A DNA stretch of 64,000 nucleotides from Paenibacillus sp. FSL R5-0490 (GCF_001956215.1 NZ_MRTQ01000002.1:1-64000), one strand, 5' to 3'. Counted from the first letter of the stretch, positions 50,698 through 60,892 are shown. Numbers and translations are program-made. Notes: a model not told the origin generated them from the letters alone.

Positions 50698-51550
50698 AAC
50701 TTTCGTTTTGCCATATAATGGCCAGTGTTCCCTCACCGGCATGGGCAGCGATCGTTGAACTTATATCACCAATGAAAATATCAAGCCGCGGAAAATGAAA
50801 CTGTATTTCTTCGGCCAGTTCCTCTGCTTTGGCAGGCACATTCCCATGCATGATTTGAACCTGGGGGATTGTGTGGTTTTCATATGAATTCCCTAGCAAT
50901 TCTATCATTCTCTTATTTGCTTTTTTTTCTGAACGGACTTTATCAAACAGTTCAAACTCCCCGTCCCGGTTAATGCGGATAATTGGCTTTATTTTTAATA
51001 TGCTTCCCAGCAGGTATTGTGTGCCAGACATTCTGCCGCCTTTATAAAATTGCTCAAGGCTTCCAAGCAATATATAATTATCGGATTTATCGGTCTCATT
51101 TTGCAGGATATCAGCAATTTTATGAGCCGGCATATCATTTTCAGCAAGCTTTAATCCTTTATTGATCAATGATGTAATGGCATATGACATACATTTAGAA
51201 TCTACTGCAAAAACAGGGAACTCAGCCAGCTCTGCTCCGGTCAAACAGCTATTTAGCGTGCCGCTAAGCTTGCTGGATACATGGACAGCAACTGCAGCAT
51301 CATATTCCGGCTTCAAAGATTCAAATAGTTCGGCAAATTTTCCGGCAGAGGGCTGCGAAGTTTTTGGAACTTCTTTTTCATTCCGAATCCGGCTATACAG
51401 CTGATCTGTATTTAAATCAATACCATCTTCATAGGATTCCTCACCGAATGTAATGGTTAGAGGAACCACATAAACGTCAGGATGTTCCAGCAGCTCCTTA
51501 GTAACATAGGCTGTGCTGTCTGTTATCCAGGCAATTTTCTTTTTTGTCAT
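50696..51550 (-). CDS. DegV family fatty-acid-binding protein
   Basis: About 284 residues of the DegV/FakB family (PF02645). It binds a fatty acid and presents it to the kinase FakA. N-terminal KIAWITDSTAYVTKELLE, QPSAGKFAELFESL, SSKLSGTLNSCLTGAEL and GRMSGTQYLLGSILKIKPII are family blocks. The ATG at 51550 gives the usual N-terminus; a longer frame to 51640 adds an atypical leader. Which lipid it prefers cannot be said. It has no operon partner here. Confidence 0.88.
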   Translation of the reverse strand: MTKKKIAWITDSTAYVTKELLEHPDVYVVPLTITFGEESYEDGIDLNTDQLYSRIRNEKEVPKTSQPSAGKFAELFESLKPEYDAAVAVHVSSKLSGTLNSCLTGAELAEFPVFAVDSKCMSYAITSLINKGLKLAENDMPAHKIADILQNETDKSDNYILLGSLEQFYKGGRMSGTQYLLGSILKIKPIIRINRDGEFELFDKVRSEKKANKRMIELLGNSYENHTIPQVQIMHGNVPAKAEELAEEIQFHFPRLDIFIGDISSTIAAHAGEGTLAIIWQNES

Positions 51551-51781
51551 GAATGTTTTAAGTCCTTTGTCAATTATTTTGGTATAAATTGAACCGCTTC
51601 CATTATTGAAAACTCCCCTCATTATACATGAATAGGCCATTACCTGTATTGCTTTTTAGTAATCCATTTATAGGAAGTATCCTGAGTAGGTTGTTAGAAC
51701 GTTTATATGAAGCACTTGAAGGCAAATAAGAATCTTTTGTGAACAATGTTTGAACCTGATAAAAAGGGGGCCTGAAAGGAG

Positions 51782-51806
51782 AAAAAATCCCCTGCGTGGC
51801 AGGGGA
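51782..51806 (-). terminator. Terminator of ABC-F gene
   Basis: Stem TCCCCTGC with GCAGGGGA (51788-51795 with 51799-51806), followed by T6 on the minus strand. Confidence 0.85.
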
Positions 51807-51820
51807 ATCATTAATCTTTA

Positions 51821-53374
51821 TTAAAAAACTTTCGTAGTCCAATCCTCACAATTCCAAATATCGGTCGCAATTTCACGATAGAAATCAGGTTCGTGGGATA
51901 CCATTAGGATACTTCCGCGATATGCCTTTAAAGCACGTTTTAATTCTTCTTTTGCATCCACATCCAAGTGATTGGTAGGTTCGTCCAGAATTAATAAATT
52001 CGTTTCTGTGTTTAAAATTTTACATAATCGAACTTTGGCTTTTTCGCCACCGGAAAGGACTTCGACTTTACTTTCAATATGTTTCGTCGTTAACCCGCAT
52101 TTTGCAAGAGCAGCACGAACTTCAGCCTGATTCATACTTGGGAACTCGCTCCAGATCTCTTCAATACAAGTGTTGTAGTTTGACTGTTTAACTTCCTGCT
52201 CGAAGTAACCGATGTGTTGATACTCACCGCGTTCCACTTTTCCCGAAATGGGATTAATCAAGCCAAGAATACTTTTTAAAAGAGTAGACTTACCAATACC
52301 ATTAGCACCCACGAATGCGATTTTTTGTCCGCGTTCCATTTTCAAATTCAGAGGGCGGGAAAGTGGTTCATTGTAACCAATAACAAGATCTTCAGTCGTG
52401 AAAATCCAGCGGCTGGCTGCACGAGCTTCTTTGAAAATAAACTCTGGTTTCGGCTTCTCTCTTCCCAATTCAATAATTTCCATTTTGTCTAGCTTCTTTT
52501 GACGGGACATCGCCATATTACGAGTCGCAACACTTGCCTTGTTGCGTGCAACAAAATCCTTTAAATCAGCAATTTCCTGTTGTTGACGCTTGTATGCAGA
52601 CTCCAGCTGCTGCTTTTTCATTTCATATACTTTTAAGAAGTTATCATAGTCACCAACATAGCGATTCAATTCCTGGTTTTCCATGTGATAGATCAAGTTA
52701 ACAACACTGTTCAGGAATGGAATATCATGTGAAATCAAGATAAATGCATTCTCATATTCCTGTAAATAGCGCTTCAGCCATTCGATATGCTGTTCATCCA
52801 AATAGTTTGTAGGCTCGTCCAGTAACAGGATTTCAGGCTTTTCCAGCAAAAGCTTAGCCAGCAAAACTTTGGTACGCTGCCCACCGCTAAGATCATCTAT
52901 ATCCCGGTCAAGTCCAACTTCGTCTAATCCCAGACCACGGGCAACTTCCTCAACTTTTGAATTAATTTGATAGAAATCATTACTATCTAACGTTTCTTGC
53001 AGCTCTCCAACTTCTGCGAGTAATGCATCGATATCGGCACCTTCATCACCCATTTTTGCATAAAGTTCATTAATCTCTGTTTCAGCATCAAAAAGATATT
53101 GGAAAGCAGTACTCAAAGCCTCACGCATCGTAGTGCCTTTTTTAAGTACAGCATGCTGATCTAAGTAACCAACACGAACTTTTCGTGACCACTCAACTTT
53201 CCCTTCGTCAGGCTGCAGCTTTCCGGTTACAATATTCATGAAAGTAGACTTACCCTCACCATTTGCCCCAACCAGTCCAACGTGTTCACCTTTTAAAAGG
53301 CGAAAAGAAACATCATTAAAAATCGCACGGTCACCGAAACCGTGACTTAAATTTTGTACGTTTAATACACTCAT
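51821..53374 (-). CDS. ABC-F family ATPase
   Basis: 517 residues with two nucleotide-binding domains and no membrane segment. Walker A motifs GANGEGKST and GANGIGKST, signatures LSGGQRTK and LSGGEKAK, Walker B stretches DEPTNYLD and DEPTNHLD, and the linker (about 235-300) rich in Lys/Gln helices. ABC-F proteins act on the ribosome E site to rescue stalled translation, and some give antibiotic resistance. The sequence fits a housekeeping Bacillus ABC-F; specificity is not inferable. Single gene with terminator. Confidence 0.9.
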   Translation of the reverse strand: MSVLNVQNLSHGFGDRAIFNDVSFRLLKGEHVGLVGANGEGKSTFMNIVTGKLQPDEGKVEWSRKVRVGYLDQHAVLKKGTTMREALSTAFQYLFDAETEINELYAKMGDEGADIDALLAEVGELQETLDSNDFYQINSKVEEVARGLGLDEVGLDRDIDDLSGGQRTKVLLAKLLLEKPEILLLDEPTNYLDEQHIEWLKRYLQEYENAFILISHDIPFLNSVVNLIYHMENQELNRYVGDYDNFLKVYEMKKQQLESAYKRQQQEIADLKDFVARNKASVATRNMAMSRQKKLDKMEIIELGREKPKPEFIFKEARAASRWIFTTEDLVIGYNEPLSRPLNLKMERGQKIAFVGANGIGKSTLLKSILGLINPISGKVERGEYQHIGYFEQEVKQSNYNTCIEEIWSEFPSMNQAEVRAALAKCGLTTKHIESKVEVLSGGEKAKVRLCKILNTETNLLILDEPTNHLDVDAKEELKRALKAYRGSILMVSHEPDFYREIATDIWNCEDWTTKVF

Positions 53375-53534
53375 TTTTTTACCCCTTCTCTACTATTCCA
53401 TGTGGATATCTTACTAGATTTAGACTTTTTTTTCTATCTAAAGTTATTTCCTGCTCGATTATTGGATAAATTGAAGCCGCGGCAGTAATGGTGGGGGATC
53501 CGTAAATAGGGGATCATACTAACACTTCACCACG

Positions 53535-53566
53535 AAAAAAGGTGCCAAGTAACTTATGGCACCTTT
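53535..53566 (-). terminator. Terminator of katA
   Basis: Stem AAAGGTGCCA with TGGCACCTTT (53538-53547 with 53557-53566), T-rich on the minus-strand 3' side. Confidence 0.8.
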
Positions 53567-53582
53567 CACTATTTTTAGTGGT

Positions 53583-55040
53583 TTACTTTACTCCCTGCGG
53601 CACTGCCAGACCAAGGCCTTTAGCAATACGTGTACCATAATCAGGATCCGCTTTAAAGAAATGCTGAATTTGGCGAAGTTTAATTTCTTCTTTTTCTACA
53701 GGCTTCATGGCAGCAACAATGTTTGCTACAAGACGGGAGCGTTCCTCTTCACTCATTAAGCGGTATAGATCACCGGCTTGTGTGTAGTGGTCATTATGGT
53801 CATACGCAACGCTTTCAGCTAAACCGGAGACAGGGTATGCAGCCTGTTTGTGCTCGTGTACTTCAGTTGGTCCCCCAAAGCTGTTCGGCTCGTAATATAC
53901 AGATCCTCCGCCATTGTTGTCAAAGCGCATCTGACCGTCACGCTGATAGTTTTGCACTTCGTTTTTAGGGCGGTTGATTGGCAGCATCTGATGGTTTGCA
54001 CCTACACGGTAACGGTGGGCATCATGGTAGGCAAACAGGCGGCCCTGGAGCATTTTATCAGGTGACACATCAATGCCAGGCACTAGAGTTCCGGGAGAGA
54101 AGGTAGCCTGCTCAACTTCAGCAAAGTAGTTTTCCGGGTTTCTATTGAGAACCATACGTCCTACTTCGATTAATGGGTAGTCTTTTTGTGACCACACCTT
54201 CGTGACATCGAATGGGTCGAAACGGTAAGTATTTGCATCCTCAAGCGGCATGATTTGCACGCAAAGCTTCCAGGAAGGATAGTCTCCATTCTCAATTGCA
54301 TTGAATAAGTCCTCTGTATGATAATCAGGATTTTCGCCTGCCATTTTAGCTGCAGCTTCTACACTGAGGTTTTTAACACCTTGCTCTGTTTTAAAGTGAT
54401 ATTTCACCCAGACACCTTCGCCTTTATCATTTACCCACTTGAAGGTATGACTTCCAAATCCATGCATATGTCTTAGTGTTGCAGGAATTCCCCGGTCAGA
54501 CATTAAGATGGTTACCTGGTGCAGCGACTCAGGAGATAAGGACCAGAAGTCCCAGACGGCAGTCGGATTTTTCAAATGTGTCTTAGGATCACGCTTTTGT
54601 GTATGAATGAAGTCAGGGAACTTGATGGCATCCCGTATAAAGAATACAGGCGTATTGTTTCCGACAAGATCGTAGTTTCCTTCTTCTGTATAGAACTTAA
54701 CAGCAAAGCCGCGCGGGTCACGGACTGTATCTGCAGAACCAAGTTCGCCGGCTACAGTTGAAAAGCGGATGAATAAAGGCGTTCTTTTGCCTACTTCAGA
54801 TAGAAAAGCTGCTTTTGTATATTTAGTGAGGTCATTTGTAACTTCAAAATAGCCATGTGCACCGGCACCTTTTGCATGAACAACACGCTCAGGTACACGC
54901 TCTCTGTTAAAATGGGCGAGCTTTTCCAGCAAGTGTACATCCTGAATTAATGTTGGCCCTCTTGAGCCGGCAGTCATTGAATTTTGGTTATCGCCAACTG
55001 GCGCGCCCCAGCTTGTCGTAAGATTATTCTTTTTTGTCAT
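53583..55040 (-). CDS. katA: Monofunctional haem catalase
   Basis: 485 residues, small-subunit catalase. Distal His in [40 protein letters not shown], the Asn site and the proximal haem ligand region [17 protein letters not shown] (Tyr). Removes hydrogen peroxide in the cytosol. GAGGTGATTATAGA precedes the ATG. An exact PerR box lies about 80 bases upstream, so peroxide induction through PerR is expected. Single gene with terminator. Confidence 0.96.
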   Translation of the reverse strand: MTKKNNLTTSWGAPVGDNQNSMTAGSRGPTLIQDVHLLEKLAHFNRERVPERVVHAKGAGAHGYFEVTNDLTKYTKAAFLSEVGKRTPLFIRFSTVAGELGSADTVRDPRGFAVKFYTEEGNYDLVGNNTPVFFIRDAIKFPDFIHTQKRDPKTHLKNPTAVWDFWSLSPESLHQVTILMSDRGIPATLRHMHGFGSHTFKWVNDKGEGVWVKYHFKTEQGVKNLSVEAAAKMAGENPDYHTEDLFNAIENGDYPSWKLCVQIMPLEDANTYRFDPFDVTKVWSQKDYPLIEVGRMVLNRNPENYFAEVEQATFSPGTLVPGIDVSPDKMLQGRLFAYHDAHRYRVGANHQMLPINRPKNEVQNYQRDGQMRFDNNGGGSVYYEPNSFGGPTEVHEHKQAAYPVSGLAESVAYDHNDHYTQAGDLYRLMSEEERSRLVANIVAAMKPVEKEEIKLRQIQHFFKADPDYGTRIAKGLGLAVPQGVK

Positions 55041-55120
55041 TCTATAATCACCTCATAAAAGTTTAATAACTTGCTTATATTTGCAATGATAACACTTCTC
55101 AAAGTAAAATCAATACTTTT

Positions 55121-55135
55121 TTATAATAATTATAA
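55121..55135. promoter_or_regulatory. PerR box of katA
   Basis: TTATAATAATTATAA matches the PerR consensus TTATAATNATTATAA at all positions. Next to it on the minus strand is a promoter-like TTGATT with TATCAT 16 bases on. Confidence 0.88.
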
Positions 55136-55300
55136 TTAAATATAAATTATTAATAACGACATCTTATCAAAATACGGGTAATTGCTTGTTTGAAAAGGGC
55201 ATTAGTATATTTATATTTTCGTTTTTTCCTGACAGAACTGGTTTTTTCGAAGGAGGGACACAGAAGGGGAGGATCTCTGAAATAAAATAGTAATCATAAA

Positions 55301-55328
55301 AAAATCGGGCGGTTTGGCAACCGCCCGA
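55301..55328 (-). terminator. Terminator of arcA
   Basis: GC-rich stem ATCGGGCGGTT with AACCGCCCGAT and a 4-base loop, followed by T7 on the minus strand. Confidence 0.88.
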
Positions 55329-55332
55329 TTTA

Positions 55333-56568
55333 TTAGCTAATATTCTCTCTTATGATCGGCATGCTCATGCATCTTGGGCCGCCGCGGCCTCTTGAAAGTT
55401 CCGAGCTGAGAATTTCAATAACTTCAACTCCATTTTGCCGGAGGATGTCGTTTGAAACATAGTTTCTGTCATAAGTGACAACTACGCCGGGAGCAATGGC
55501 GAGTGTATTTGAGCCATCGTTCCACTGTTCGCGTGCCGATGCAATCGGGCAGCCTCCTCCGCAGGGGATTAACACTAATTCATTAAGATGAAGTACTTCT
55601 TTTAATGTTTCTTTGAGCGAGTTTTTCTCTGTAATCTTTAGAGTATCAGAATTATTCTCCTGTTCCAGTATGTAAATCTTCATACTGCCATCTCTATCTT
55701 CAATAGCAGGGTGGTAGGTGAATTTATCATGATCAATCATAGTGAAAACGGTATCCAGGTGCATGAATGCGCGGATTTTAGGGATTTCAACTGCCACAAC
55801 CTTTTTAATGGCATCCTGACGGGAGAATAACTCTCGTGCAAGTTTTTCAATTCCTTGTGCAGAGGTTCTTGCACTGACGCCAATGGCAACCACTTCATCA
55901 CTTAAAATCAGTTCATCTCCGCCTTCAAGAGAGTAGAGATCATCACGCTTAAAGTAAGCAGGGATCTCATGTTTATTAAAACGCGGATGATGTTTCATGA
56001 TGCAGTCCATAAAAATGGATTCCCTTCTCCTTGCAGGCTCATGCATTCGATTAATCGTAATGCCTTCACCGATTACCGCAGCTGGATCTCGCGTAAAATA
56101 GAGGTTAGGCATAGGATCGAGATAAAAAGGATAATGATCCGGCATCATTTCATGAAGATGAATTTTCTTATCCTGATCAATATCCGACTTAACGACACCA
56201 GCCATCACTTTCTTAACCAGTTCATCGGGAGGAAGAGATAAGAGATACTCTTTCACTGTATCGTAGGAACCGTTGATATTAGATTGACTTTCCCATAAGA
56301 CCTTTTCAATAAAAGCCAGTCTTGCCTCGTCCTGCTGTATGGCTTCTGTCATCAATTTATCGAGATATAAGACCTCAATTCCCCGGTTGCTTAAAATATT
56401 GGCGAAATAATCATGTTCTTTTTGAATGGCAGGCAGAAATGGAATGTCATCGAATAAAAGTCTTTTCAAATATTGAGGCGTAAGATTTTCGATCTCCTTA
56501 CCCGGCCTATGCAGAAGGACCGTCTTTAATTCTCCTATTTCCGAAGTTACATTTAGCGGATGTTTCAT
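55333..56568 (-). CDS. arcA: Arginine deiminase
   Basis: 411 residues. Converts L-arginine to citrulline and ammonia. Amidinotransferase fold: [16 protein letters not shown] at the start, [42 protein letters not shown], the catalytic His in [13 protein letters not shown] and the catalytic Cys in [11 protein letters not shown] near the end. No ornithine carbamoyltransferase, carbamate kinase or antiporter lies nearby, so this is a lone arcA. The ATG at 56568 follows GGAGG; the TTG six codons earlier overlaps the ribosome site. Confidence 0.95.
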   Translation of the reverse strand: MKHPLNVTSEIGELKTVLLHRPGKEIENLTPQYLKRLLFDDIPFLPAIQKEHDYFANILSNRGIEVLYLDKLMTEAIQQDEARLAFIEKVLWESQSNINGSYDTVKEYLLSLPPDELVKKVMAGVVKSDIDQDKKIHLHEMMPDHYPFYLDPMPNLYFTRDPAAVIGEGITINRMHEPARRRESIFMDCIMKHHPRFNKHEIPAYFKRDDLYSLEGGDELILSDEVVAIGVSARTSAQGIEKLARELFSRQDAIKKVVAVEIPKIRAFMHLDTVFTMIDHDKFTYHPAIEDRDGSMKIYILEQENNSDTLKITEKNSLKETLKEVLHLNELVLIPCGGGCPIASAREQWNDGSNTLAIAPGVVVTYDRNYVSNDILRQNGVEVIEILSSELSRGRGGPRCMSMPIIRENIS

Positions 56569-56921
56569 TATAATAAATACCTCCAAAGGCTTAATGGCCT
56601 GACCTATTGTTCTATGTTTGATTGGTTCCCTGTGTAATCATAGAGTAAACAGATCAATTATGTGTATATTTATTCAATTAAGCTAAATAGGCAGGTAAAT
56701 TTTTTCGTGATAATAGGGAAAACTGTATATAAGGAAATCTCAAAGAATCTCTGATAGAAAATCTGTCCTTCATAAGTGTACAAAATGAAAAATTGTGTTA
56801 AAGTATAAAGTGAAAAAACCTTTACATAGCTAAGTTTGTTTAATGAAATAATGTCCGCTCTAAAAATACAGTTGTATATGAGTTGGCGACATTCAATAAA
56901 AATGTACTGGGGGATACTGAT
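56569..56921. other. Divergent intergenic region between arcA and kbl
   Basis: About 350 AT-rich bases. No T-box leader, riboswitch-like fold, cre site or small gene was recognised, and promoters for the two genes could not be placed with confidence. Confidence 0.5.
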
Positions 56922-58112
56922 ATGACCAGCAAAATTTTAGATGCTTTTTTACAGGAAAACCTGGAGGATTTAAAGGATAGAGGACTTTACAACGTAATCG
57001 ACCCACTTGAAAGCCCGAATGGTCCAATAATCAAAATCAACGGCAGAGAACTAATTAATCTTTCATCCAATAACTATTTAGGTTTGGCTACTGATGAAAG
57101 ACTAAAAAAGTCCGCAATCGAAGCAATTGAAAAATTTGGTGTTGGCGCAGGTGCAGTCCGCACGATCAATGGAACGCTTGAGCTTCACACGAAGCTTGAA
57201 GAAAAGCTGGCTGAGTTCAAGCATACAGAAGCAGCTATCGCATACCAGTCCGGATTTAATTGTAATATGGCTGCTATTTCTGCTGTTATGGATAAAAATG
57301 ATGCCATTTTGTCTGATGAATTAAACCATGCTTCCATCATAGATGGCTGCCGCTTATCCAAAGCCAAGATTATTCGCGTAAATCATTCTGATATGGAAGA
57401 TTTAAGAGCAAAAGCGAAGGAAGCGAAAGAATCAGGACAGTACAACAAGATCATGGTTATTACTGACGGAGTATTCTCGATGGATGGGGATATCGCCAAG
57501 CTTCCTGAGATCGTGGAAATCGCGGAAGAGTTCGATCTGATCACATATGTGGATGATGCACACGGTTCAGGTGTTCTTGGAAAGGGAGCAGGCACTGTTA
57601 AGCACTTCGGCCTTTCGGATAAAATCGATTTCCAGATCGGCACACTTTCAAAGGCGATTGGTGTTGTTGGCGGATATGTGGCCGGCAAGAAGGATTTGAT
57701 TGATTGGCTGAAAGTACGAAGCAGACCATTCCTATTCTCTACTTCTTTAACACCTGCAGATGTAGCAGCAAGTACGAAAGCTATTGAGCTGCTCATGGAA
57801 AGCACGGAGCTGAATGAAAAGCTATGGGAAAATGCCAACTACCTTAAAGACGGGCTGCAAAAATTAGGCTTTGATATTGGCGACAGTGAAACACCGATTA
57901 CTCCTTGTATTGTTGGAGATGAAGTAAAAACACAGGAATTCAGCAAAAAGCTCAATGAAGAAGGCGTTTATGCAAAATCAATCGTCTTCCCGACTGTCCC
58001 TAGGGGAACGGGACGTGTCAGAAACATGCCATCTGCAGCACATACGAAAGAAATGCTGGATCAGGCAATTGCGATTTATGAAAAAGTCGGCAAGGAAATG
58101 GGAATTATTTAA
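56922..58112 (+). CDS. kbl: Glycine C-acetyltransferase (2-amino-3-ketobutyrate CoA ligase)
   Basis: 396-residue PLP enzyme of the alpha-oxoamine synthase family. Splits 2-amino-3-oxobutyrate with CoA into glycine and acetyl-CoA. Motifs: [44 protein letters not shown] and the PLP Lys in [16 protein letters not shown]. The ATG at 56922 is supported by GGGGGA before it. 56 bases upstream of the threonine dehydrogenase gene, so the pair forms a threonine-to-glycine operon. Confidence 0.95.
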   Translation: MTSKILDAFLQENLEDLKDRGLYNVIDPLESPNGPIIKINGRELINLSSNNYLGLATDERLKKSAIEAIEKFGVGAGAVRTINGTLELHTKLEEKLAEFKHTEAAIAYQSGFNCNMAAISAVMDKNDAILSDELNHASIIDGCRLSKAKIIRVNHSDMEDLRAKAKEAKESGQYNKIMVITDGVFSMDGDIAKLPEIVEIAEEFDLITYVDDAHGSGVLGKGAGTVKHFGLSDKIDFQIGTLSKAIGVVGGYVAGKKDLIDWLKVRSRPFLFSTSLTPADVAASTKAIELLMESTELNEKLWENANYLKDGLQKLGFDIGDSETPITPCIVGDEVKTQEFSKKLNEEGVYAKSIVFPTVPRGTGRVRNMPSAAHTKEMLDQAIAIYEKVGKEMGII

Positions 58113-58168
58113 GTTCGACTATAAATGGCTTCAAAATTAAGGCAAAGAGGAAACGTTGGAGGAATAAA

Positions 58169-59113
58169 ATGAAACGGATTATGATTACAGGAGCTTTAGG
58201 CCAAATCGGCTCTGAACTAACCTTGAAATTAAGAGAAATTTATGGAACGGACAATGTTATCGCAACAGACATCAGAAAAAATGACTCTGAGGCTGCTAAT
58301 TCAGGGCCATTTGAAATGGTTGACGTTACCGATGCAAAATCAATGCTGGATACAGCAAAGAAATACAATGTAGATACAGTTATTCATATGGCTGCTCTAT
58401 TATCAGCTACAGCTGAGGCTAACCCTGTATTTGCATGGAATTTAAATATGGGCGGGCTTATGAATGCACTTGAAACAGCAAGAGAGTGCAATGCACAATT
58501 CTTTACGCCAAGCTCTATTGGTGCATTTGGCCCTTCTACGCCTAAAGACAACACTCCACAGGATACTATTCACCGCCCAACTACAATGTATGGCGTGAAT
58601 AAGGTTGCGGGCGAATTGCTGTCAGATTACTACTATTACAAGTTTGGTGTGGATACTCGAGGTTTGAGGTTCCCTGGTTTAATCTCCTATGTAACTCCTC
58701 CAGGGGGCGGTACGACTGATTACGCTGTTGAGATCTATTATGAAGCCATTAAAAATGGCCGCTATACATCCTACATCGACAAAGGCACATATATGGATAT
58801 GATGTATATGCCGGATGCGCTGAATGCCATCGTTGATTTAATGGAAGCTGATGCAGATAAACTCATCCACCGCAACTCCTTTAATGTAACAGCGATGAGT
58901 TTTGAACCTGAACAGATTGCGGCTGAAATCAGAAAGCATATCCCGGGATTTGAAATTTCCTATGAAGTGGATCCTGTGCGCCAGGGAATTGCAGACAGCT
59001 GGCCAAACTCGATTGATGCTTCTGCAGCAAAAGAAGAGTGGGGATTCAAAGCAGATTTTGATTTAGCAAAAATGACTGCTGATATGCTTGATAAATTAAG
59101 AACAAAATTATAA
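58169..59113 (+). CDS. L-threonine 3-dehydrogenase, extended-SDR type
   Basis: 314 residues. NAD-binding [18 protein letters not shown] at the N-terminus, active-site Tyr/Lys in [17 protein letters not shown] (about 136-152), and [25 protein letters not shown]. This is the epimerase-like form of threonine dehydrogenase seen in Bacteroidetes, Firmicutes and animals, not the zinc alcohol-dehydrogenase form of E. coli. Product 2-amino-3-oxobutyrate goes to Kbl encoded next door. GGAGG before ATG; terminator after. Confidence 0.92.
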   Translation: MKRIMITGALGQIGSELTLKLREIYGTDNVIATDIRKNDSEAANSGPFEMVDVTDAKSMLDTAKKYNVDTVIHMAALLSATAEANPVFAWNLNMGGLMNALETARECNAQFFTPSSIGAFGPSTPKDNTPQDTIHRPTTMYGVNKVAGELLSDYYYYKFGVDTRGLRFPGLISYVTPPGGGTTDYAVEIYYEAIKNGRYTSYIDKGTYMDMMYMPDALNAIVDLMEADADKLIHRNSFNVTAMSFEPEQIAAEIRKHIPGFEISYEVDPVRQGIADSWPNSIDASAAKEEWGFKADFDLAKMTADMLDKLRTKL

Positions 59114-59120
59114 TCAAATT

Positions 59121-59149
59121 AAAAGGGACGCCGCTGGGCTGTCCCTTTT
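59121..59149. terminator. Bidirectional terminator
   Basis: Stem AAAAGGGAC with GTCCCTTTT (59121-59129 with 59141-59149) between convergent genes. Confidence 0.8.
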
Positions 59150-59891
59150 ACAATTTTATTTTGAATTGCCCGAGAAGAAATTCTCTTTTTTGCTCCTCGG
59201 TTAGTTCGAATTTATTTTTCCCCGATTCTTCGGACTTGGTGACAGTTAATCCTGAAATTGTAATACGGCCATTCTTTGTAGCGATAGTGGCCAGATCGTC
59301 ATGTGTAAAATGGGATTCGGGTGAGGTCTGATTAAATAAACAGGCATCATGAAAGTCGCCAAGCTGCACCGGCTTATCAGAAAAACGGTATAGAATTTTC
59401 CATTTGTCATCTTCAAGCCGCTGAAGATCAAATTTTTTTCCAGCTGTCGCTTTTATCCTGTATGTTCCGCTGACATCGGTTTTTTCCTCACCGGTTAAAG
59501 GCAGAGGCCGCCTGACGGAATCACCAAACCCTACATCAACCAAATAAGGAACTTGGTGCAAGTAAATCAGTATAGCTGCATGAGAATCTTCTCTGGCCCA
59601 TCCATCAGGCTTTTTAACGGTGCAGGAAATAAGATGTGATTGAAATCCCAGTTCTGACAGGAGAAGCTGAAACAGACCGTTTAATTCATAGCAAAAGCCT
59701 CCCCGGCCCCGTTCCAGTATTTTCTCGGAAAACAAATCTGTGTCCAGCCTTATGGGGATTTTTCGTGTCACATCCAGGTTTTCAAATGGAATATTGAGCA
59801 TATGCCCGCTTTGCAGTTCTGTCAGATATTCCAGATCAAGATTACGGTCAGCGGAAACTTTAATTCGCTGCAGGTATTTTTGTGCATCCAT
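59148..59891 (-). CDS. nat: Arylamine N-acetyltransferase
   Basis: 247 residues. Transfers acetyl from acetyl-CoA to arylamines, hydrazines or related amines. The catalytic triad is complete: Cys67 in RGGFCYELNG, His104 in DSHAAILI and Asp119 in LVDVGFGDS. The C-terminal domain (about 185-247) is present. The ATG at 59891 follows TGGAGTGATTTG. Single gene; the physiological substrate is unknown. Repeat copy 2 lies about 100 bases upstream. Confidence 0.92.
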   Translation of the reverse strand: MDAQKYLQRIKVSADRNLDLEYLTELQSGHMLNIPFENLDVTRKIPIRLDTDLFSEKILERGRGGFCYELNGLFQLLLSELGFQSHLISCTVKKPDGWAREDSHAAILIYLHQVPYLVDVGFGDSVRRPLPLTGEEKTDVSGTYRIKATAGKKFDLQRLEDDKWKILYRFSDKPVQLGDFHDACLFNQTSPESHFTHDDLATIATKNGRITISGLTVTKSEESGKNKFELTEEQKREFLLGQFKIKL

Positions 59892-59989
59892 CAAATCACT
59901 CCATAAATTTTTTTGCTTTCTATTTTGAAGGAAAAACAAATCGATTTGCAGTAATAAAATAGTTATACTAGAATGTCATTATATTTAAT

Positions 59990-60145
59990 TTTATCGCAGT
60001 CTAACGGACACTAACACCCCCACTTCAAGACTCAGAAGAATCAAAAGAGGATAAGTGGGGGTCAAACTGCCCGTAAGGCCCGATTGGTTCAACTAACAAT
60101 CAGTGAGGGAAACGAACACCCCCCACTGAATGAAGTTTCACTTTA
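59990..60145. repeat. Structured interspersed repeat, copy 2 (internally deleted)
   Basis: 156 bp bounded by TTTA, with both end parts of copies 1 and 3: the left hairpin CCCCCACTT with AAGTGGGGG and the right hairpin CAGTG/CACTG around CCC and GGG runs. The central block with the two 86-bp units is absent and replaced by a short joint near 60080. It lies between nat and the selenoprotein gene, about 26 bases before the latter's start codon. Confidence 0.88.
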
Positions 60146-60170
60146 ACAAATTATACACGGGGGTTAAAAT

Positions 60171-60404
60171 ATGACTTATGAAGTAAAAGTTGAATTTTGC
60201 ATGATGTGAAACTACGCACCTAAAGCCGCGAGTTTCGCGGAAGAGCTATTTACTCATTTTCGTTCTGATATTTCAAAAATGGAGCTGGTCCCAAGCAAGG
60301 GCGGAGCTTTTGAAGTAACAGTTAATGGAGAAAAGCTTTATTCTAAGCTGGATACAGGCGTTTTTCCTAAAACCAGAGAAATCATCGAAAAAATGCAAAA
60401 ATAA
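60171..60404 (+). CDS. SelW-like (Rdx family) selenoprotein with in-frame TGA as Sec
   Basis: 77 codons. Codon 13 (60207-60209) is TGA in the redox motif Cys-Met-Met-Sec (C10, U13) where Rdx proteins have CxxC or CxxU. After it comes the family core: AEELFTHF, LVPSKGGAFEVTVNGEKLYSKL and FPKTREIIEKM. A perfect 6-bp hairpin CCGCGA-GTT-TCGCGG (60226-60240) begins 16 bases past the TGA, with G first in the loop, as required for bacterial SECIS elements read by SelB. GGGGG stands six bases before the ATG. The gene is complete and ends at TAA with its own terminator. selA lies 580 bp downstream. A redox role with thioredoxin-like fold is inferred. Gene callers will normally miss it or split it. Confidence 0.92.
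60226..60240 (+). promoter_or_regulatory. Bacterial SECIS-like hairpin
   Basis: Six G/C-rich base pairs closed by a GUU loop, inside the selenoprotein coding sequence 16 nt after the UGA. Distance, small apical loop and leading G agree with known bacterial SECIS features. Confidence 0.85.
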
Positions 60405-60410
60405 AACGGT

Positions 60411-60442
60411 AAAAAACCTTCTCCGGGCGGAGAAGGTTTTTT
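60411..60442. terminator. Terminator of the selenoprotein gene
   Basis: A 14-bp perfect stem (60411-60424 with 60429-60442) with A- and T-runs, able to serve both strands. Confidence 0.88.
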
Positions 60443-60490
60443 GCTGATCTATGTAAACAAAGGGTATAAGGCAACCTCTAGCTCAGTTTA

Positions 60491-60892
60491 TCAATCGATG
60501 ATTATCTCTCTATTGCATCCCGGTCCCGCTTCATTTTTATTGATAAAAATCTCTAATATCTCATTTGCAAACTCTGCACTAACCATTTTATTTACAACTG
60601 AGAAAGGCAGTTTCACTTTTCGCATGCATGGATGACCGCGCCGAATTGTTTCTGTGTCATCTATTTTAGCAGCTTTGATGATTACGCTGTCTTCTTTTAA
60701 GGAAACGGTTACATCTTTTGATGCACATCCCGTTAAAAGCGCCTCAACGATAATCTGCGCTTCCGTATCGTATAAGTCGATGCGGAATGTCATCTGATCC
60801 AAATAAGAAGAAAGCGGGTCCAGGTAATAATCCTCCATCCATTTTTCCAATTCACTCATATTAAACGGATGGAAATCTTCCTTTTTGTTCAA
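60491..60892 (-). CDS. Hsp20/alpha-crystallin-like protein, possibly spore coat (CotP-like)
   Basis: 133 residues. A charged N-terminus (DFHPFNMSELEKWMEDYY), then an alpha-crystallin-type beta domain (FRIDLYDTEAQIIVEALLTG to VKLPFSVVNKMVSAEFANEILEIFI). The C-terminal IxI-type extension is poorly conserved. Similar small Hsp20-like proteins occur in Bacillus spore coats (CotP, CotM), which is a guess here. The TTG at 60892, eight bases after GGGGG, is taken as start. It is convergent with the selenoprotein gene and divergent from selA. Confidence 0.75.
   Translation of the reverse strand: MNKKEDFHPFNMSELEKWMEDYYLDPLSSYLDQMTFRIDLYDTEAQIIVEALLTGCASKDVTVSLKEDSVIIKAAKIDDTETIRRGHPCMRKVKLPFSVVNKMVSAEFANEILEIFINKNEAGPGCNREIIID

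Noticed and set aside
60207-60209. TGA read as a nonsense mutation making a pseudogene
   Set aside because: The frame continues with good family similarity, has a start signal and terminator, a SECIS-like hairpin at the right distance and selA nearby. Sec decoding explains all of this better.
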